This document shows positions 1 to 8,587 of a stretch of DNA of 64,000 nt, one piece after another; positions within the stretch are counted from its first letter, which is position 1, and each line of letters begins with the position of its first letter. Source of the DNA: Hyphomicrobium_A sp036559705 (GTDB lineage: Bacteria; Pseudomonadota; Alphaproteobacteria; Rhizobiales; Hyphomicrobiaceae); the NCBI GenBank assembly GCA_036559705.1, contig DATBSP010000048.1, positions 9,025-73,024 on the forward strand, written 5' to 3'. The notes beneath the pieces were generated by a model that made no database searches, had not been told where the DNA came from, and saw only the letters and a list, made by a program, of their open reading frames with translations. The position numbers and the translations under genes are program-made.

Positions 1-56
1 TGACATGCGCGGCCCGGTGCGCGAGGCCGTCCAAGCGGCTCGACAGGACGCACGCC

Positions 57-506
57 ATGCCTGCCTATTGGCTGATGAAGACCGAACCCGACGTGTTCTC
101 TTGGGAGATGCTTAAGGCACGCGGCAAGGCCGGCGAGGCCTGGGACGGCGTGCGCAACTTTCAGGCGCGCAAGAATATGCTCGCCATGCAGCTCGGCGAT
201 CTCGCCTTCTTCTATCACACCGGCGAGAGCAAGGAGGTCGTCGGCATCATGGAAGTGTCCGCGCTTGCCCATCAGGACCCCAAGGACGACACGGGCGTGT
301 GGAAGTGTGTCGATGTACGTGCCGTGGCCGACATACCGAAGCCAGTGTCGTTGGCGGCGGCTAAGGACAATCCGAAGCTCGCCGACATGGTGCTGGTAAG
401 GAACTCGCGGCTGTCGGTGCAGCCCGTGACGGCGGCGCAATGGGCAGAGATCTGCCGCATGGGTGGGATGTCGGGCCCGGCAAAGAAGCCGGCGAAGAAA
501 AAGTGA
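57..506 (+). CDS. EVE domain-containing protein (thymocyte nuclear protein 1-like)
   Basis: The 149-aa protein is essentially one EVE domain. The N-terminal MPAYWLMKTEPDVFSW and the WDGVRNFQARKNM segment are hallmarks of the family; a basic Pro/Lys tail (AKKPAKKK) closes it. EVE domains are PUA-like folds thought to bind modified bases in nucleic acid, but the cellular role of bacterial stand-alone members is not settled. Its stop codon overlaps the GTG start of the methyltransferase gene by 4 nt, so the two are probably co-transcribed and translationally coupled. The family is clear; the function is inferred only. Confidence 0.9.
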   Translation: MPAYWLMKTEPDVFSWEMLKARGKAGEAWDGVRNFQARKNMLAMQLGDLAFFYHTGESKEVVGIMEVSALAHQDPKDDTGVWKCVDVRAVADIPKPVSLAAAKDNPKLADMVLVRNSRLSVQPVTAAQWAEICRMGGMSGPAKKPAKKK

Positions 507-1183
507 GCGCGCAGCCCCGACGGCTCGATCCGGACATTCGAGCGTCCGCCGAAGCATTCATCAGCGCCAATACACGCGCCCTTGCCCCACCCCTCGTGGC
601 GGAAATCCTGCTGCATCTTGCGGAAGAGTCGCTGCCCATCTGGCAGAAGACCGAGGAGGAACTCGGCGAGATGAACGTGCCGCCGCCTTACTGGGCTTTC
701 GCTTGGGCCGGCGGACAGGCGCTGGCGCGCTACATGCTCGACAATCCCCCGCTGCTTACGGGCAAGCGGGTCCTCGATCTTGGCTCGGGTTCTGGCCTGA
801 CGGCCATTGCGGCGATGAGGGCCGGTGCCGCCAGCGTGCTCGCCAGTGACATCGACCGCATGGCGCTCTCAGCCATCCGTCTCAATGCAGCATTGAATGG
901 TGTCGAAGTGGCAACGACGGCCGACGATCTCCTGGCCAAGCCGCCCGAGCCCTACGACGTCGTGCTGGTTGGTGACCTCTTTTACGAGCGCACGCTCGCC
1001 GAACGCGTCTCGCGCTACATCGAACAAGCGGCGCTGCAGGGTGCGCTGGTGCTCATCGGCGACCCACAGCGCAACTACTTTCCCAAGGACCGCTTCATCG
1101 CCGCCACCGAGTATCGCGTACCGGTGACGCGCGAGCTGGAGGATGCCGAGATCAAGCGCACGTGCGTTTGGCGCCTCGGCTGA
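503..1183 (+). CDS. Class I SAM-dependent methyltransferase (ETFB lysine methyltransferase-like)
   Basis: A Rossmann-type methyltransferase of 226 aa. The SAM-binding motif I is VLDLGSGSGLTAIAA, followed by the acidic ASDIDRMAL; the post-motif segment VVLVGDLFYE and GDPQRNYFPKDRF resemble the METTL20/ETFBKMT-type protein-lysine methyltransferases known from Agrobacterium. The conserved PPPYWAFAWAGGQALARY entry segment also fits that group. I chose GTG 503 because it overlaps the upstream stop (GTGA), and the extra 21 codons of the longer frame look like out-of-frame coding sequence. The substrate is an inference; it could methylate another protein. Confidence 0.82.
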   Translation: MSAQPRRLDPDIRASAEAFISANTRALAPPLVAEILLHLAEESLPIWQKTEEELGEMNVPPPYWAFAWAGGQALARYMLDNPPLLTGKRVLDLGSGSGLTAIAAMRAGAASVLASDIDRMALSAIRLNAALNGVEVATTADDLLAKPPEPYDVVLVGDLFYERTLAERVSRYIEQAALQGALVLIGDPQRNYFPKDRFIAATEYRVPVTRELEDAEIKRTCVWRLG

Positions 1184-1252
1184 TCGCGCGCGGACACCGG
1201 GCGTCGTTTCTGATAGTTTGCGCAACGCCCACGTCAGCAACGGAGCGGCGCT

Positions 1253-1672
1253 ATGGAACTCGCAGGAATGAACTTGTTCGCCACGGTTCTCGCCGCCGTG
1301 GTGAGCTTCATGTTCGGATGGCTCTGGTACGGCATCTTGTTCTCCGATGCCTGGCTTGAGGCCTGCGGAAAGTCTCGCGAGGAGGTGAAGACCGACACTC
1401 CGAGCCCCACTCCTTTCATCATCAGCTTCGTCGGTCTGGTTATCATGGCTTGCGTGCTGGCCGGCGTCCTCCGCCACCTCGGGCCGGGCGAAGTGACTGT
1501 CCGCAATGGGATCATCACCGGCGCCTTCATGTGGCTGGGCTTTGTCATCACCACGATGGCGGTCAACAACGCCTTCCGCGGTTCTAAACCAACACTGACA
1601 CTAATTGACGGAGGCCATTGGCTGGGTGTGCTGCTGCTTCAAGGCGCCGTCATCGGCTGGTTCGGGAGCTGA
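1253..1672 (+). CDS. DUF1761 family membrane protein
   Basis: A 139-aa hydrophobic protein with four predicted membrane segments (about residues 5-27, 48-68, 83-103 and 120-139). The GWLWYGILFSDAW stretch after the first helix and the final HWLGVLLLQGAVIGWF are typical of the DUF1761 family. The start ATG follows a GGAG about 8 nt upstream. Function is unknown; no partner gene is suggested by the context beyond being upstream of acs on the same strand. Confidence 0.8.
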   Translation: MELAGMNLFATVLAAVVSFMFGWLWYGILFSDAWLEACGKSREEVKTDTPSPTPFIISFVGLVIMACVLAGVLRHLGPGEVTVRNGIITGAFMWLGFVITTMAVNNAFRGSKPTLTLIDGGHWLGVLLLQGAVIGWFGS

Positions 1673-1774
1673 CGCCGCTCGCCAAGACGCCGCATCCGCC
1701 CAAGAGCCAAATTGCCGTCAACGATGCGGGCGCTCATAATGCCGCCAACAGCGAATAAACTTGGGAGAACGCCG

Positions 1775-3727
1775 ATGTCGGGGAAGCTGCATCCGGTACC
1801 GGGTGGGGAATGGTCTGAGCGCGCTTGGATCGACGCTAAGGGCTATCGCACGCTGTATGAACGTTCTGTCGCCGACCCGCAGGGTTTCTGGCGCGAGCTC
1901 GGTTGCCGCATCGACTGGATCAAGCCGTATACCAAGGTGAAGAACACTTCGTTCGGTCCAGGCAACGTCTCGATCAAATGGTTCGAGGACGGCACGCTCA
2001 ACGTCTCGGCCAATTGCGTCGATCGGCATCTGGCGACGCGCGGCGATCAGGTCGCTATCATTTGGGAGGGCGATGATCCGACTCAAGAGGAGCAGATCAC
2101 CTATCGCCAGCTGCACGAACGGGTGTGCAAGTTTGCCAACGTCTTGAAGGCTCACGGCGTCAAGAAGGGCGACCGCGTCACCATCTACCTGCCGATGGTG
2201 CCCGAGGCGGCCTATGCCATGCTCGCTTGCGCGCGCATCGGCGCCATTCATTCCGTAGTGTTCGGCGGCTTCTCGCCAGAAAGCCTCGCCGGCCGCGTCG
2301 AGGACGCCGATTCCAAGTTCATCATAACCGCCGACGAGGGCGTGCGCGGCGGTAAGTACATCCCGCTGAAGAAGAACACCGACGATGCACTCGCTAAAGC
2401 GGGCAAGGGCGACGAGACGGTGCTCGTCGTGCGTCGCACTGGCCGGCCCGTGGGGTGGACGTCGGGGCGCGATGTCTGGCTGCACGAGGAACTGGAGAAG
2501 GTCTCGGCCGATTGCCCGCCGACCGAGATGAACGCGGAGGATCCACTGTTCATCCTCTACACGTCCGGCTCGACCGGCAAGCCGAAGGGCGTCCTGCACA
2601 CCTCGGGGGGCTACCTCGTCTATGCCGCCCTGACGCATCAGTACGTGTTCGACTACCACGACGGCGATATCTATTGGTGCACAGCCGACGTCGGCTGGGT
2701 GACGGGCCACAGCTACATCCTCTACGGACCGCTCGCCAACGGCGCGACTACATTGATGTTCGAGGGCGTACCGAACTACCCGACCATGTCGCGCTTCTGG
2801 AACGTCATCGACAAATGGCGCGTCAATATCTTCTACACGGCGCCGACCGCCATCCGCGCTCTGATGGGCGCCGGCGACGACTTCGTCAAAAACAGCGATC
2901 GTTCCTCGCTGCGACTGCTCGGCAGTGTCGGCGAGCCGATCAATCCGGAGGCATGGGAGTGGTACTACCGCGTGGTCGGCGAGGAGCGATGCCCCATCGT
3001 TGACACATGGTGGCAGACGGAGACCGGCGGCATCCTCATCACGCCGCTGCCGGGCGCAACCGCCCTGAAGCCGGGATCCGCGACGTTTCCCTTCTTCGGT
3101 ATCCAGCCGGCGCTTGTCGACGAAAAGGGGCAGACGCTCGATGGCGAAGCCGCCGGCAATCTCGTCATCCTTGAAAGCTGGCCCGGGCAGTCGCGCACGA
3201 TCTACGGCGATCACGAGCGCTTCGTGCAGACCTACTTCTCGACCTACCCTGGCACCTACTTCACCGGCGACGGCTGCCGCCGCGACGCGGACGGCTACTA
3301 CTGGATCACCGGGCGCGTCGACGACGTGATCAACGTGTCGGGCCACCGGCTCGGCACGGCGGAGGTTGAGAGCGCGCTCGTCTCGCATCCGAAGGTCGCT
3401 GAGGCGGCGGTCGTCGGCTATCCGCACTCTCTCAAGGGCCAGGGCATCTACTGCTACGTCACGCTCATTGCCGGCGAGACGTGGGGCGACGAGTTGGTCA
3501 AGGAGCTCACCGCCCACGTCAGGAAGGAGATCGGGCCGATCGCCTCGCCCGACCTCATCCAGTTCGCGCCGGGGCTGCCCAAGACACGCTCGGGCAAGAT
3601 CATGCGCCGCATCCTGCGCAAGATCGCCGAAGACGAGTTCTCCAACCTAGGAGATATCTCGACCCTCGCCGATCCGGCGGTAGTGCAGGACCTGATCGAC
3701 AATCGGCAGAACCGCCGCGTGAGCTAA
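1775..3727 (+). CDS. acs: Acetyl-coenzyme A synthetase
   Basis: Activates acetate to acetyl-CoA with ATP through an acetyl-adenylate intermediate in the cytoplasm. The 650-aa length matches E. coli Acs (652). Visible motifs are the P-loop YTSGSTGKPKG, the TADVGWVTGHSY core, the substrate pocket VDTWWQTETGG, the hinge region YYWITGRVDDVIN and the C-terminal LPKTRSGKIMRR. In the last motif Lys608 is the residue reversibly acetylated in the family to switch the enzyme off. ATG 1775 is preferred over an upstream in-frame ATG at 1712 because GGGAG lies 7 nt before it and it gives the family N-terminus. Confidence 0.97.
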   Translation: MSGKLHPVPGGEWSERAWIDAKGYRTLYERSVADPQGFWRELGCRIDWIKPYTKVKNTSFGPGNVSIKWFEDGTLNVSANCVDRHLATRGDQVAIIWEGDDPTQEEQITYRQLHERVCKFANVLKAHGVKKGDRVTIYLPMVPEAAYAMLACARIGAIHSVVFGGFSPESLAGRVEDADSKFIITADEGVRGGKYIPLKKNTDDALAKAGKGDETVLVVRRTGRPVGWTSGRDVWLHEELEKVSADCPPTEMNAEDPLFILYTSGSTGKPKGVLHTSGGYLVYAALTHQYVFDYHDGDIYWCTADVGWVTGHSYILYGPLANGATTLMFEGVPNYPTMSRFWNVIDKWRVNIFYTAPTAIRALMGAGDDFVKNSDRSSLRLLGSVGEPINPEAWEWYYRVVGEERCPIVDTWWQTETGGILITPLPGATALKPGSATFPFFGIQPALVDEKGQTLDGEAAGNLVILESWPGQSRTIYGDHERFVQTYFSTYPGTYFTGDGCRRDADGYYWITGRVDDVINVSGHRLGTAEVESALVSHPKVAEAAVVGYPHSLKGQGIYCYVTLIAGETWGDELVKELTAHVRKEIGPIASPDLIQFAPGLPKTRSGKIMRRILRKIAEDEFSNLGDISTLADPAVVQDLIDNRQNRRVS

Positions 3728-3830
3728 GGTGCTCATGCGGAGTACTGGTCACGCCGGGAACAGCCCGTCGCCACATCCCTGGCGTATGTCGACGCCACAA
3801 TTAGCCAGACAGAGCCAGGAGCATTCGTAC

Positions 3831-3995
3831 ATGGAACACGTCGTTGCCGTCGGAATGGACGTCGATACCTTGAAGCAGTTGGACAACCTGCGGCGGGCGC
3901 ACCCCAACGTGCCTTCGCGCGTCGAGGTCATCCGCCGCCTCATCTGGGACGCCCACGCCAAAGTCGCTTCCGGGACGCAGAACCTGGCCGGCTGA
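3831..3995 (+). CDS. Small ribbon-helix-helix-like protein
   Basis: A 54-aa protein starting at an ATG about 10 nt after AGGAG. The pattern VAVGMDVDTLKQLDNLRRAHPNVPSRVEVIRRLIWDA resembles a ribbon-helix-helix (CopG/Arc-like) fold: a short strand, a helix, a loop with SR, then a second helix. RHH proteins usually dimerise and bind DNA, but nothing around it identifies a target or a toxin partner. It is followed by a strong rho-independent terminator, so it is a short monocistronic unit downstream of acs. Longer in-frame starts upstream give an implausible leader. Confidence 0.6.
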   Translation: MEHVVAVGMDVDTLKQLDNLRRAHPNVPSRVEVIRRLIWDAHAKVASGTQNLAG

Positions 3996-4032
3996 GCCAC
4001 CCGGACCCCGCAGACCAACAACAGACAGAAAG

Positions 4033-4065
4033 GGCGCTGCCAGATTTGGCGGCGCCTTCTTTTTT
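4033..4065 (+). terminator. Rho-independent terminator after the RHH-like gene
   Basis: Ten-base arms at 4033-4042 and 4047-4056 pair with one G-T wobble around a GATT loop and are followed directly by TTCTTTTTT. It closes the acs/RHH-like transcription region and separates it from the hydrolase gene. Confidence 0.88.
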
Positions 4066-4080
4066 GTCTATTTAAATATC

Positions 4081-4094
4081 GTGATTTCAATCAC
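4081..4094. promoter_or_regulatory. FNR/FixK-like palindrome upstream of the hydrolase gene
   Basis: The 14-nt sequence GTGATTTCAATCAC is a perfect 6-bp inverted repeat with a 2-nt centre, containing TGAT-N4-ATCA. This is the core of CRP/FNR-family sites (FNR/FixK consensus TTGAT-N4-ATCAA), with G/C instead of T/A at the outer positions. It lies in an AT-rich stretch 39-52 nt before the first possible start of the downstream gene. Binding is inferred from sequence only. Confidence 0.4.
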
Positions 4095-4132
4095 TTAATG
4101 CTGCGTCGCAGAATTATCTTGGACGCTCCGCC

Positions 4133-5059
4133 TTGTCCCAGGCGGAACAGCGTCCACTCCGCCTGAAACCTAGGTTGGTCTCCAGAAACAAGGAGCACCT
4201 AGTCATAACCGCCCAGACCAACACCGCCAAGGCAGACACCACCCACCGCATCGCCGGTGGCAAGGTTGGCGTCCTGCTTCTACACGGTTTGTGCGGCACC
4301 CCCGCCGAGATGCGCTTCGTTGCCATGGGCCTCGCCCGCGGCGGCTACACCGTCCACACCCCCCAGCTCGCTGGTCACGGCGCCGAGAACGGCGGCCGTT
4401 GGCAGGACTGGTACATGAGCGCCCGCGAGGCCCTCAACGAGATCCGCAAGGAATGCGACACGGTCATCGTCGGCGGCCTCTGCATGGGCGCCATCCTCGG
4501 CCTTCACCTCGCCGCGCGTAACCCGGGCAAGGTGCAGGGCGTGTCGCTCTTCTCGCCGACGATCTGGATCAACGGCTGGGCGATGCCCTGGTACACCAAG
4601 CTGTTCAAGCTGGTTCGCTCGCGCTGGTTCGCCAACTTCATGACCTTCCCGGATGCAGAGTCGCTGGGCATCAAGTGCCCGCGCGTTCGCCAGTTCGTGA
4701 AGCAGGCCCTCGACACCGAGCAGGGCTCCGACTACGGCCGCGCCGGCGTGCCGGCCACGATGGTTCTCGAGCACCGCCGCATGGTCGATGCCGCGATGAA
4801 GCTGCTGCACCGCGTGAAGCAGCCGACGCTGATCGTGCACTCGCAGGAAGACGATTACGCCAATATCAACAACGCCCACTACCTGCAGGGCGAGATCAAC
4901 GGCAAGGTCGACATGGTGGTGCTGAATGACAGCTACCACATGGTCACCCTCGACAAGCAGCGCCACGTGGTTGTCGACAGCACCCGCGCCTTCGTCGACA
5001 AGATCGTCGACGGTCTGCGCAACGTGGGTGCCGGCGAGGCCCTTCCGCTCGCTGCCTAA
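4133..5059 (+). CDS. Alpha/beta hydrolase with a Cys nucleophile (carboxylesterase-like)
   Basis: An alpha/beta hydrolase of about 308 aa. The oxyanion-hole motif HGLCGTPAEM is near residue 50, the nucleophile elbow reads GLCMG with Cys117 where most relatives have Ser, and the acid and base are in HSQEDDYANI and DSYHMVTLD. The order and spacing resemble Est30/monoacylglycerol-lipase-type esterases, while a Cys-Asp-His triad is typical of dienelactone hydrolases. The start is unclear: the first open codon is TTG 4133 with no good ribosome site, and no ATG or GTG lies at the expected N-terminus. A perfect AAGGAG at 4190-4195 precedes GTC ATA. The substrate is unknown. Confidence 0.78.
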   Translation: MSQAEQRPLRLKPRLVSRNKEHLVITAQTNTAKADTTHRIAGGKVGVLLLHGLCGTPAEMRFVAMGLARGGYTVHTPQLAGHGAENGGRWQDWYMSAREALNEIRKECDTVIVGGLCMGAILGLHLAARNPGKVQGVSLFSPTIWINGWAMPWYTKLFKLVRSRWFANFMTFPDAESLGIKCPRVRQFVKQALDTEQGSDYGRAGVPATMVLEHRRMVDAAMKLLHRVKQPTLIVHSQEDDYANINNAHYLQGEINGKVDMVVLNDSYHMVTLDKQRHVVVDSTRAFVDKIVDGLRNVGAGEALPLAA

Positions 5060-5220
5060 TCTGAAAGCTAGCCGGGTCGGACACCTTGGGGGTCGATGAA
5101 CTCCAAGGCGCCGTCCCGGTGATCGCTCGTAAAGCATTCAGTGTGCTACTAGTTGGCGCGCCACAAGGGTCGGCGGTCAACTGCCTCCCCTTACTGCAAC
5201 CGAAACCCGCGAGCGATGAC

Positions 5221-6567
5221 ATGACCGCCGACTCGGACGCGCGCGTGGATAATTACTGGGACGCCAGCAAGCAACGGCGCGCTATCTCGCCCCCACTCGC
5301 CGGCGACATTGCCGTCGACGTCGCCATTATCGGAGCAGGCTATACGGGTCTTGCCACCGCCTATCATCTGAAGGTCGCCGATCCCTCGCTCAGCGTTGCC
5401 GTCATCGAAAGCGAGACGGTTGGTTTCGGCGCCAGCGGGCGCAATGCCGGCTTCGTCATGACGCTGTTCGGCGCCTCGGTCGGCATGATGAAATCGTTGC
5501 ACGGCGGGACGCGCGTACGCGAGGCCCACGACTACATGGTGCAGTCGATCGCGGGCCTCGAGGCCATGATCGCCGAGAACGGATTGAACTGCGACTACGA
5601 GCGCAGCGGCTTTCTCAAGGTGGCGACATCACCGCGCTATGCCGCGCGCATCCGCGACGAGATAGCCCTGTTCGAGGAGCTGGGCGTCGAGGGCTACAAG
5701 TGGCTCGACGCTGACAAACTAGCGCAACGCGTGCGCTCGCCGACCTACCTCGGCGGCTGCCTCGAGCCGGTGTGCGGCGCCATAAACCCACGCAAATGGG
5801 TCGATGCGCTCGCCGGTCTGGCAGTCGGCAAGGGCGCGCAGCTCTACGAGAAGACGCGCGTCGACGATGTGCGGCGCTTGGGCGGCAAGTTCCGGCTCAC
5901 CACGGATGACGGCGTAGTGACGGCCGATAAGGTCGTGTTCGCCACGAACGGCTACTCCCACCTGATTTCCGGCATGCGCTCCAAGCAGATGCCGGCTTTC
6001 GCCTTCATTGTCGTCACCGAGCAGCTAACGCCCGAGCAGCGCGCCGCCATCGGTTGGGCAGGGCGCGAAGGCATCGAGGATGGGCGCAACTTCATGCACT
6101 TTTATCGGCTGACGCCGGACAACCGCATCCTCATGGGCGGCGGTCCGGGCTTCGTGCCCTTTGGCGGGCGCATGGACCACGACGCCCATCCAGCCGCCTG
6201 GCGACACCTCGAGGACTTCATCGCCACGACGTTCCCGGCGCTGCACGGCATCCGCGTTGCCTATCGCTGGGGTGGCGGCTTTTCGGTTACGGCAAATTCG
6301 ACCCCACAGATCGGCACCATGCACGACGGTGCCGCGGTCTATTCCATCGGCTGCACCGGACACGGCGTTGCCATGACGCACATGAACGGTCGTATCATCC
6401 GTGATCTGGTGCTCGGACGCGCGAGCGAGTTGACCGAGCTGTGGTTCGTCAATCGCCGCTCGATGCCGCTGCCGCCCGAGCCGTTTCGCTCGCTTGGCGC
6501 CAAGACGGTTACGGCGGCCATGGCGCTCGATGACTGGTGGTGCGATCGAGGGACGAATGCGACATGA
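5221..6567 (+). CDS. FAD-dependent oxidoreductase of the D-amino-acid oxidase family (PuuB/OrdL-like)
   Basis: A 448-aa flavoprotein with the dinucleotide-binding motif VAIIGAGYTGLATAYHL near the N-terminus, the flavin-contact segment GFGASGRNAGFVM, and the C-terminal FAD motif IGCTGHGVAMTHMNG. The N-terminal DNYWDASKQRR and overall plan match glycine/D-amino-acid or gamma-glutamylputrescine oxidases, which deaminate amines oxidatively with O2. ATG 5221 is preferred because the 45 upstream codons are not family-like. Its stop overlaps the start of the next gene (ATGA), pointing to an operon. The actual amine substrate cannot be told from sequence. Confidence 0.85.
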   Translation: MTADSDARVDNYWDASKQRRAISPPLAGDIAVDVAIIGAGYTGLATAYHLKVADPSLSVAVIESETVGFGASGRNAGFVMTLFGASVGMMKSLHGGTRVREAHDYMVQSIAGLEAMIAENGLNCDYERSGFLKVATSPRYAARIRDEIALFEELGVEGYKWLDADKLAQRVRSPTYLGGCLEPVCGAINPRKWVDALAGLAVGKGAQLYEKTRVDDVRRLGGKFRLTTDDGVVTADKVVFATNGYSHLISGMRSKQMPAFAFIVVTEQLTPEQRAAIGWAGREGIEDGRNFMHFYRLTPDNRILMGGGPGFVPFGGRMDHDAHPAAWRHLEDFIATTFPALHGIRVAYRWGGGFSVTANSTPQIGTMHDGAAVYSIGCTGHGVAMTHMNGRIIRDLVLGRASELTELWFVNRRSMPLPPEPFRSLGAKTVTAAMALDDWWCDRGTNAT

Positions 6568-7436
6568 GACCGATCAAGAAAATCGCCATGATCGGCGCCA
6601 CCGGCATGCTCGGCATCCCGGTCGCCATCGCGCTCCTCGAGGCGGGCTTTGAGGTGACGGCGCTGGCGCGCAATCCGGAAAGTGCGCGGCGTTCATTGCC
6701 CGCGGCCATTGCGGTCGTGCAGGCGGACGTGCGTGACGAAGAAAGCTTGCGCCAAGGATTGCGCGGCCAGGACGGTCTCTATCTCAGCCTTTCAGTCGCG
6801 CCGGGCCAGCGCCAAGGCGACTTCCATACCGAGCGACAGGGCCTTGAGCACATTTTGGCCGCCGCGCGCGATACCAAGATCGCCCGCGTCGCATATCTGT
6901 CCGCTCTCGTCCACGACACGCAGAACAGCAATTGGTGGGTGCTCGATATTTGGCGTCAGGCGCTTGCCCGCATCAAGTCGTCCGCCATCCCTTATACGAT
7001 CTTCTATCCAACCAACTTCATGGAAACTCTGGCCCAGCGGCACGGCGCCGGTCAGCTGTTCGTCATGCTCGGCCGGGCTCGCTACTGCAACTACTGGATC
7101 GCGGGCAGGGACTTCGGCCGGCAAGTCGCAAAGTCGTTCGCGCTGCCGCAGGCGGCGAACCGCGAGTACTACATTCAAGGACCAGAGCCGATGACATACG
7201 ACGGGGCGGCGGTGCGCTATGCGCGCGCCTTGCGCCGATCGCCGTTTATCGTTCGCGTGCCAGTTCTCGCCGCTCGCCTCGGCGGGCTGTTTTCGGACCG
7301 GCTCAACTTCAACGCCAATATCATGCACACAGTGTTGAGTTATCCAGAGGAGTTCAAGGCGTCTGAAACCTGGAGCGATCTCGGCAAGCCGACGACGACC
7401 ATCGAGGAGTTTGCATTGGGTCAATCGAAGACGTAG
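6564..7436 (+). CDS. NmrA-like NAD(P)-binding protein (atypical SDR)
   Basis: A 290-aa atypical short-chain dehydrogenase. The Rossmann motif IGATGMLGIPVAIALLEAGF is at the N-terminus, followed by VTALARNPESARR and the acidic VVQADVRD. The middle (YLSALVHDTQNSNWWVLDIW) lacks a clear YxxxK catalytic pair, which places it with NmrA/complex-I-NDUFA9-like proteins that often act as sensors or isomerases. It overlaps the oxidase gene by 4 nt (ATGA), so the two are coupled. Its role is not predictable. Confidence 0.8.
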   Translation: MRPIKKIAMIGATGMLGIPVAIALLEAGFEVTALARNPESARRSLPAAIAVVQADVRDEESLRQGLRGQDGLYLSLSVAPGQRQGDFHTERQGLEHILAAARDTKIARVAYLSALVHDTQNSNWWVLDIWRQALARIKSSAIPYTIFYPTNFMETLAQRHGAGQLFVMLGRARYCNYWIAGRDFGRQVAKSFALPQAANREYYIQGPEPMTYDGAAVRYARALRRSPFIVRVPVLAARLGGLFSDRLNFNANIMHTVLSYPEEFKASETWSDLGKPTTTIEEFALGQSKT

Positions 7437-7444
7437 CCGTCCTC

Positions 7445-8155
7445 TCACTTGCAGCGCGCGAGGATGCCGCGATCGAAGTGCAAGTGGTTCCAGTGCGACT
7501 CGTTGAACTCCGGGCCGATGGCGACGCGGAAGTAGCGGCACGCACGCATGTGCGCCTCGCGCAGAAACCGCCCTTCGCGGCTGTCCGCCTTGTAGTCCTT
7601 GGTGATGCTGAGCTGTTTGCCGTTTTCCAGACGGAAGGCGCCGATGTCGACGGCGTTGGCGAGCGAATGCTGGCTACGCATGTTCACCCAGCGCTTGTTG
7701 CCGATCATGTTGCGGCACGAGTAGGTACCCATGTCCTGAATCCAGGCGACGCGGCTGCCGAACATGGAGACGGCCAGCGGCTGCACGTCCTGCTCGACCC
7801 ATAGCGCGAGTGCGGCGGATGCCTCGCAGGTGAGTTGCTCGAGCCCGAGCTCGGCGCCACCGACCTCACGCACCCGCACCGCGTTTGTCCATCCGCAGCC
7901 GTTGGGCTGTACGTTGTCGGCGATGGGCGTCGCGACGATGTGCGGGGTGTGCAGCACGGCACGACAAAGCTCCGGATCGTGTCGCAAGGCCGCGAGGCGC
8001 GGGTCGACGAACCAACTGGGCGGGTCTTCGAGGGAGATAGGCGCGAAGGGCGAATAGCGCTGCGGGACGAGGCCGAACCAGAAGGCGCCTGAGACCACGA
8101 CGAGGAGCAGCAGGGCGAGCAAGGCTCGCAAAAAGTTCCGGCCGCGATGGCGCAT
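7445..8155 (-). CDS. Extensin-like C-terminal domain protein (M15/VanY-like fold), membrane anchored
   Basis: A 236-aa protein with one N-terminal membrane segment (FLRALLALLLLVVVSGAFWF) and a periplasmic extensin-like_C domain. The motifs SQHSLANAVDIGAF and ESHWNHLHFD place SxHxxxxxxD and HxxH as in zinc D,D-carboxypeptidases of the MD clan, so a peptidoglycan-hydrolase role is plausible but unproven. Four conserved Cys (C, GCGW, LTC, SC) suggest disulfides. ATG 8155 is preferred over TTG 8212, which has no ribosome binding site. It converges with the upstream oxidoreductase pair. Confidence 0.85.
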   Translation of the reverse strand: MRHRGRNFLRALLALLLLVVVSGAFWFGLVPQRYSPFAPISLEDPPSWFVDPRLAALRHDPELCRAVLHTPHIVATPIADNVQPNGCGWTNAVRVREVGGAELGLEQLTCEASAALALWVEQDVQPLAVSMFGSRVAWIQDMGTYSCRNMIGNKRWVNMRSQHSLANAVDIGAFRLENGKQLSITKDYKADSREGRFLREAHMRACRYFRVAIGPEFNESHWNHLHFDRGILARCK

Positions 8156-8317
8156 GAGGAGATCCCGGAGGGCTATTGCTTGCTGAGTATAGCTCGATGT
8201 CCGCGGCGCCAAGTACGCGTTGGTTCGTGCGCCCGCCGATTGTCCGGGATGCGTGGCGCCGTCACCTCGAAGCCGGTGAGATGTGCCAGCGCCGGTATCG
8301 TTAGCGATGGCCGTGAG

Positions 8318-8506
8318 TTAGAAGTCGGAGGCGATGCCGTCCTTCTCCCAATCGCCGTAGCGAGCCGGGTCTGGCCCGTTGCGGCCGCCGACCTCGGCTT
8401 TGGCGCCATCGGCCCTCGCCTTCTCGGCGCGACGGCGCTCCTCGGCCTCGGCCAGAGCGCGTTCGGCGGCGGGCGTTACGGCGGGGTTTTTCTGTTTAGA
8501 ATCCAT
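8318..8506 (-). CDS. DUF1674 protein, SDHAF4-like succinate dehydrogenase assembly factor
   Basis: A 62-aa protein with a charged Ala/Glu-rich helix and the diagnostic C-terminus GPDPARYGDWEKDGIASDF, which is shared with eukaryotic SDHAF4. SDHAF4 binds flavinylated SdhA and promotes succinate dehydrogenase assembly; bacterial DUF1674 proteins are presumed orthologues. It is divergent from htpX, a common arrangement in alphaproteobacteria. The bases between it and the extensin-like gene (8156-8317) show no gene. Confidence 0.88.
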   Translation of the reverse strand: MDSKQKNPAVTPAAERALAEAEERRRAEKARADGAKAEVGGRNGPDPARYGDWEKDGIASDF

Positions 8507-8587
8507 GTCTCAGAACAGGGCTGGTGGTTGTCAAATTAAGCCTCCATATAGCATCTCACGGTTGCTTCAAGTGGAGCTGCGACAATC

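Noticed and set aside
1..56. Tail of an upstream gene ending at the initial TGA
   Set aside because: Only the first three bases could be its stop codon; no coding sequence is visible, so nothing can be supported.
1718..3517. A 599-codon open frame antisense to acetyl-CoA synthetase
   Set aside because: High-GC shadow frame: the plus strand carries an unmistakable Acs, and the antisense translation has no domain and a skewed Arg/Ala/Asp composition.
8507..8587. Sigma-32-type promoter before htpX
   Set aside because: Elements resembling -35 and -10 boxes exist, but their spacing (about 13-14 nt) is too short to support a call.
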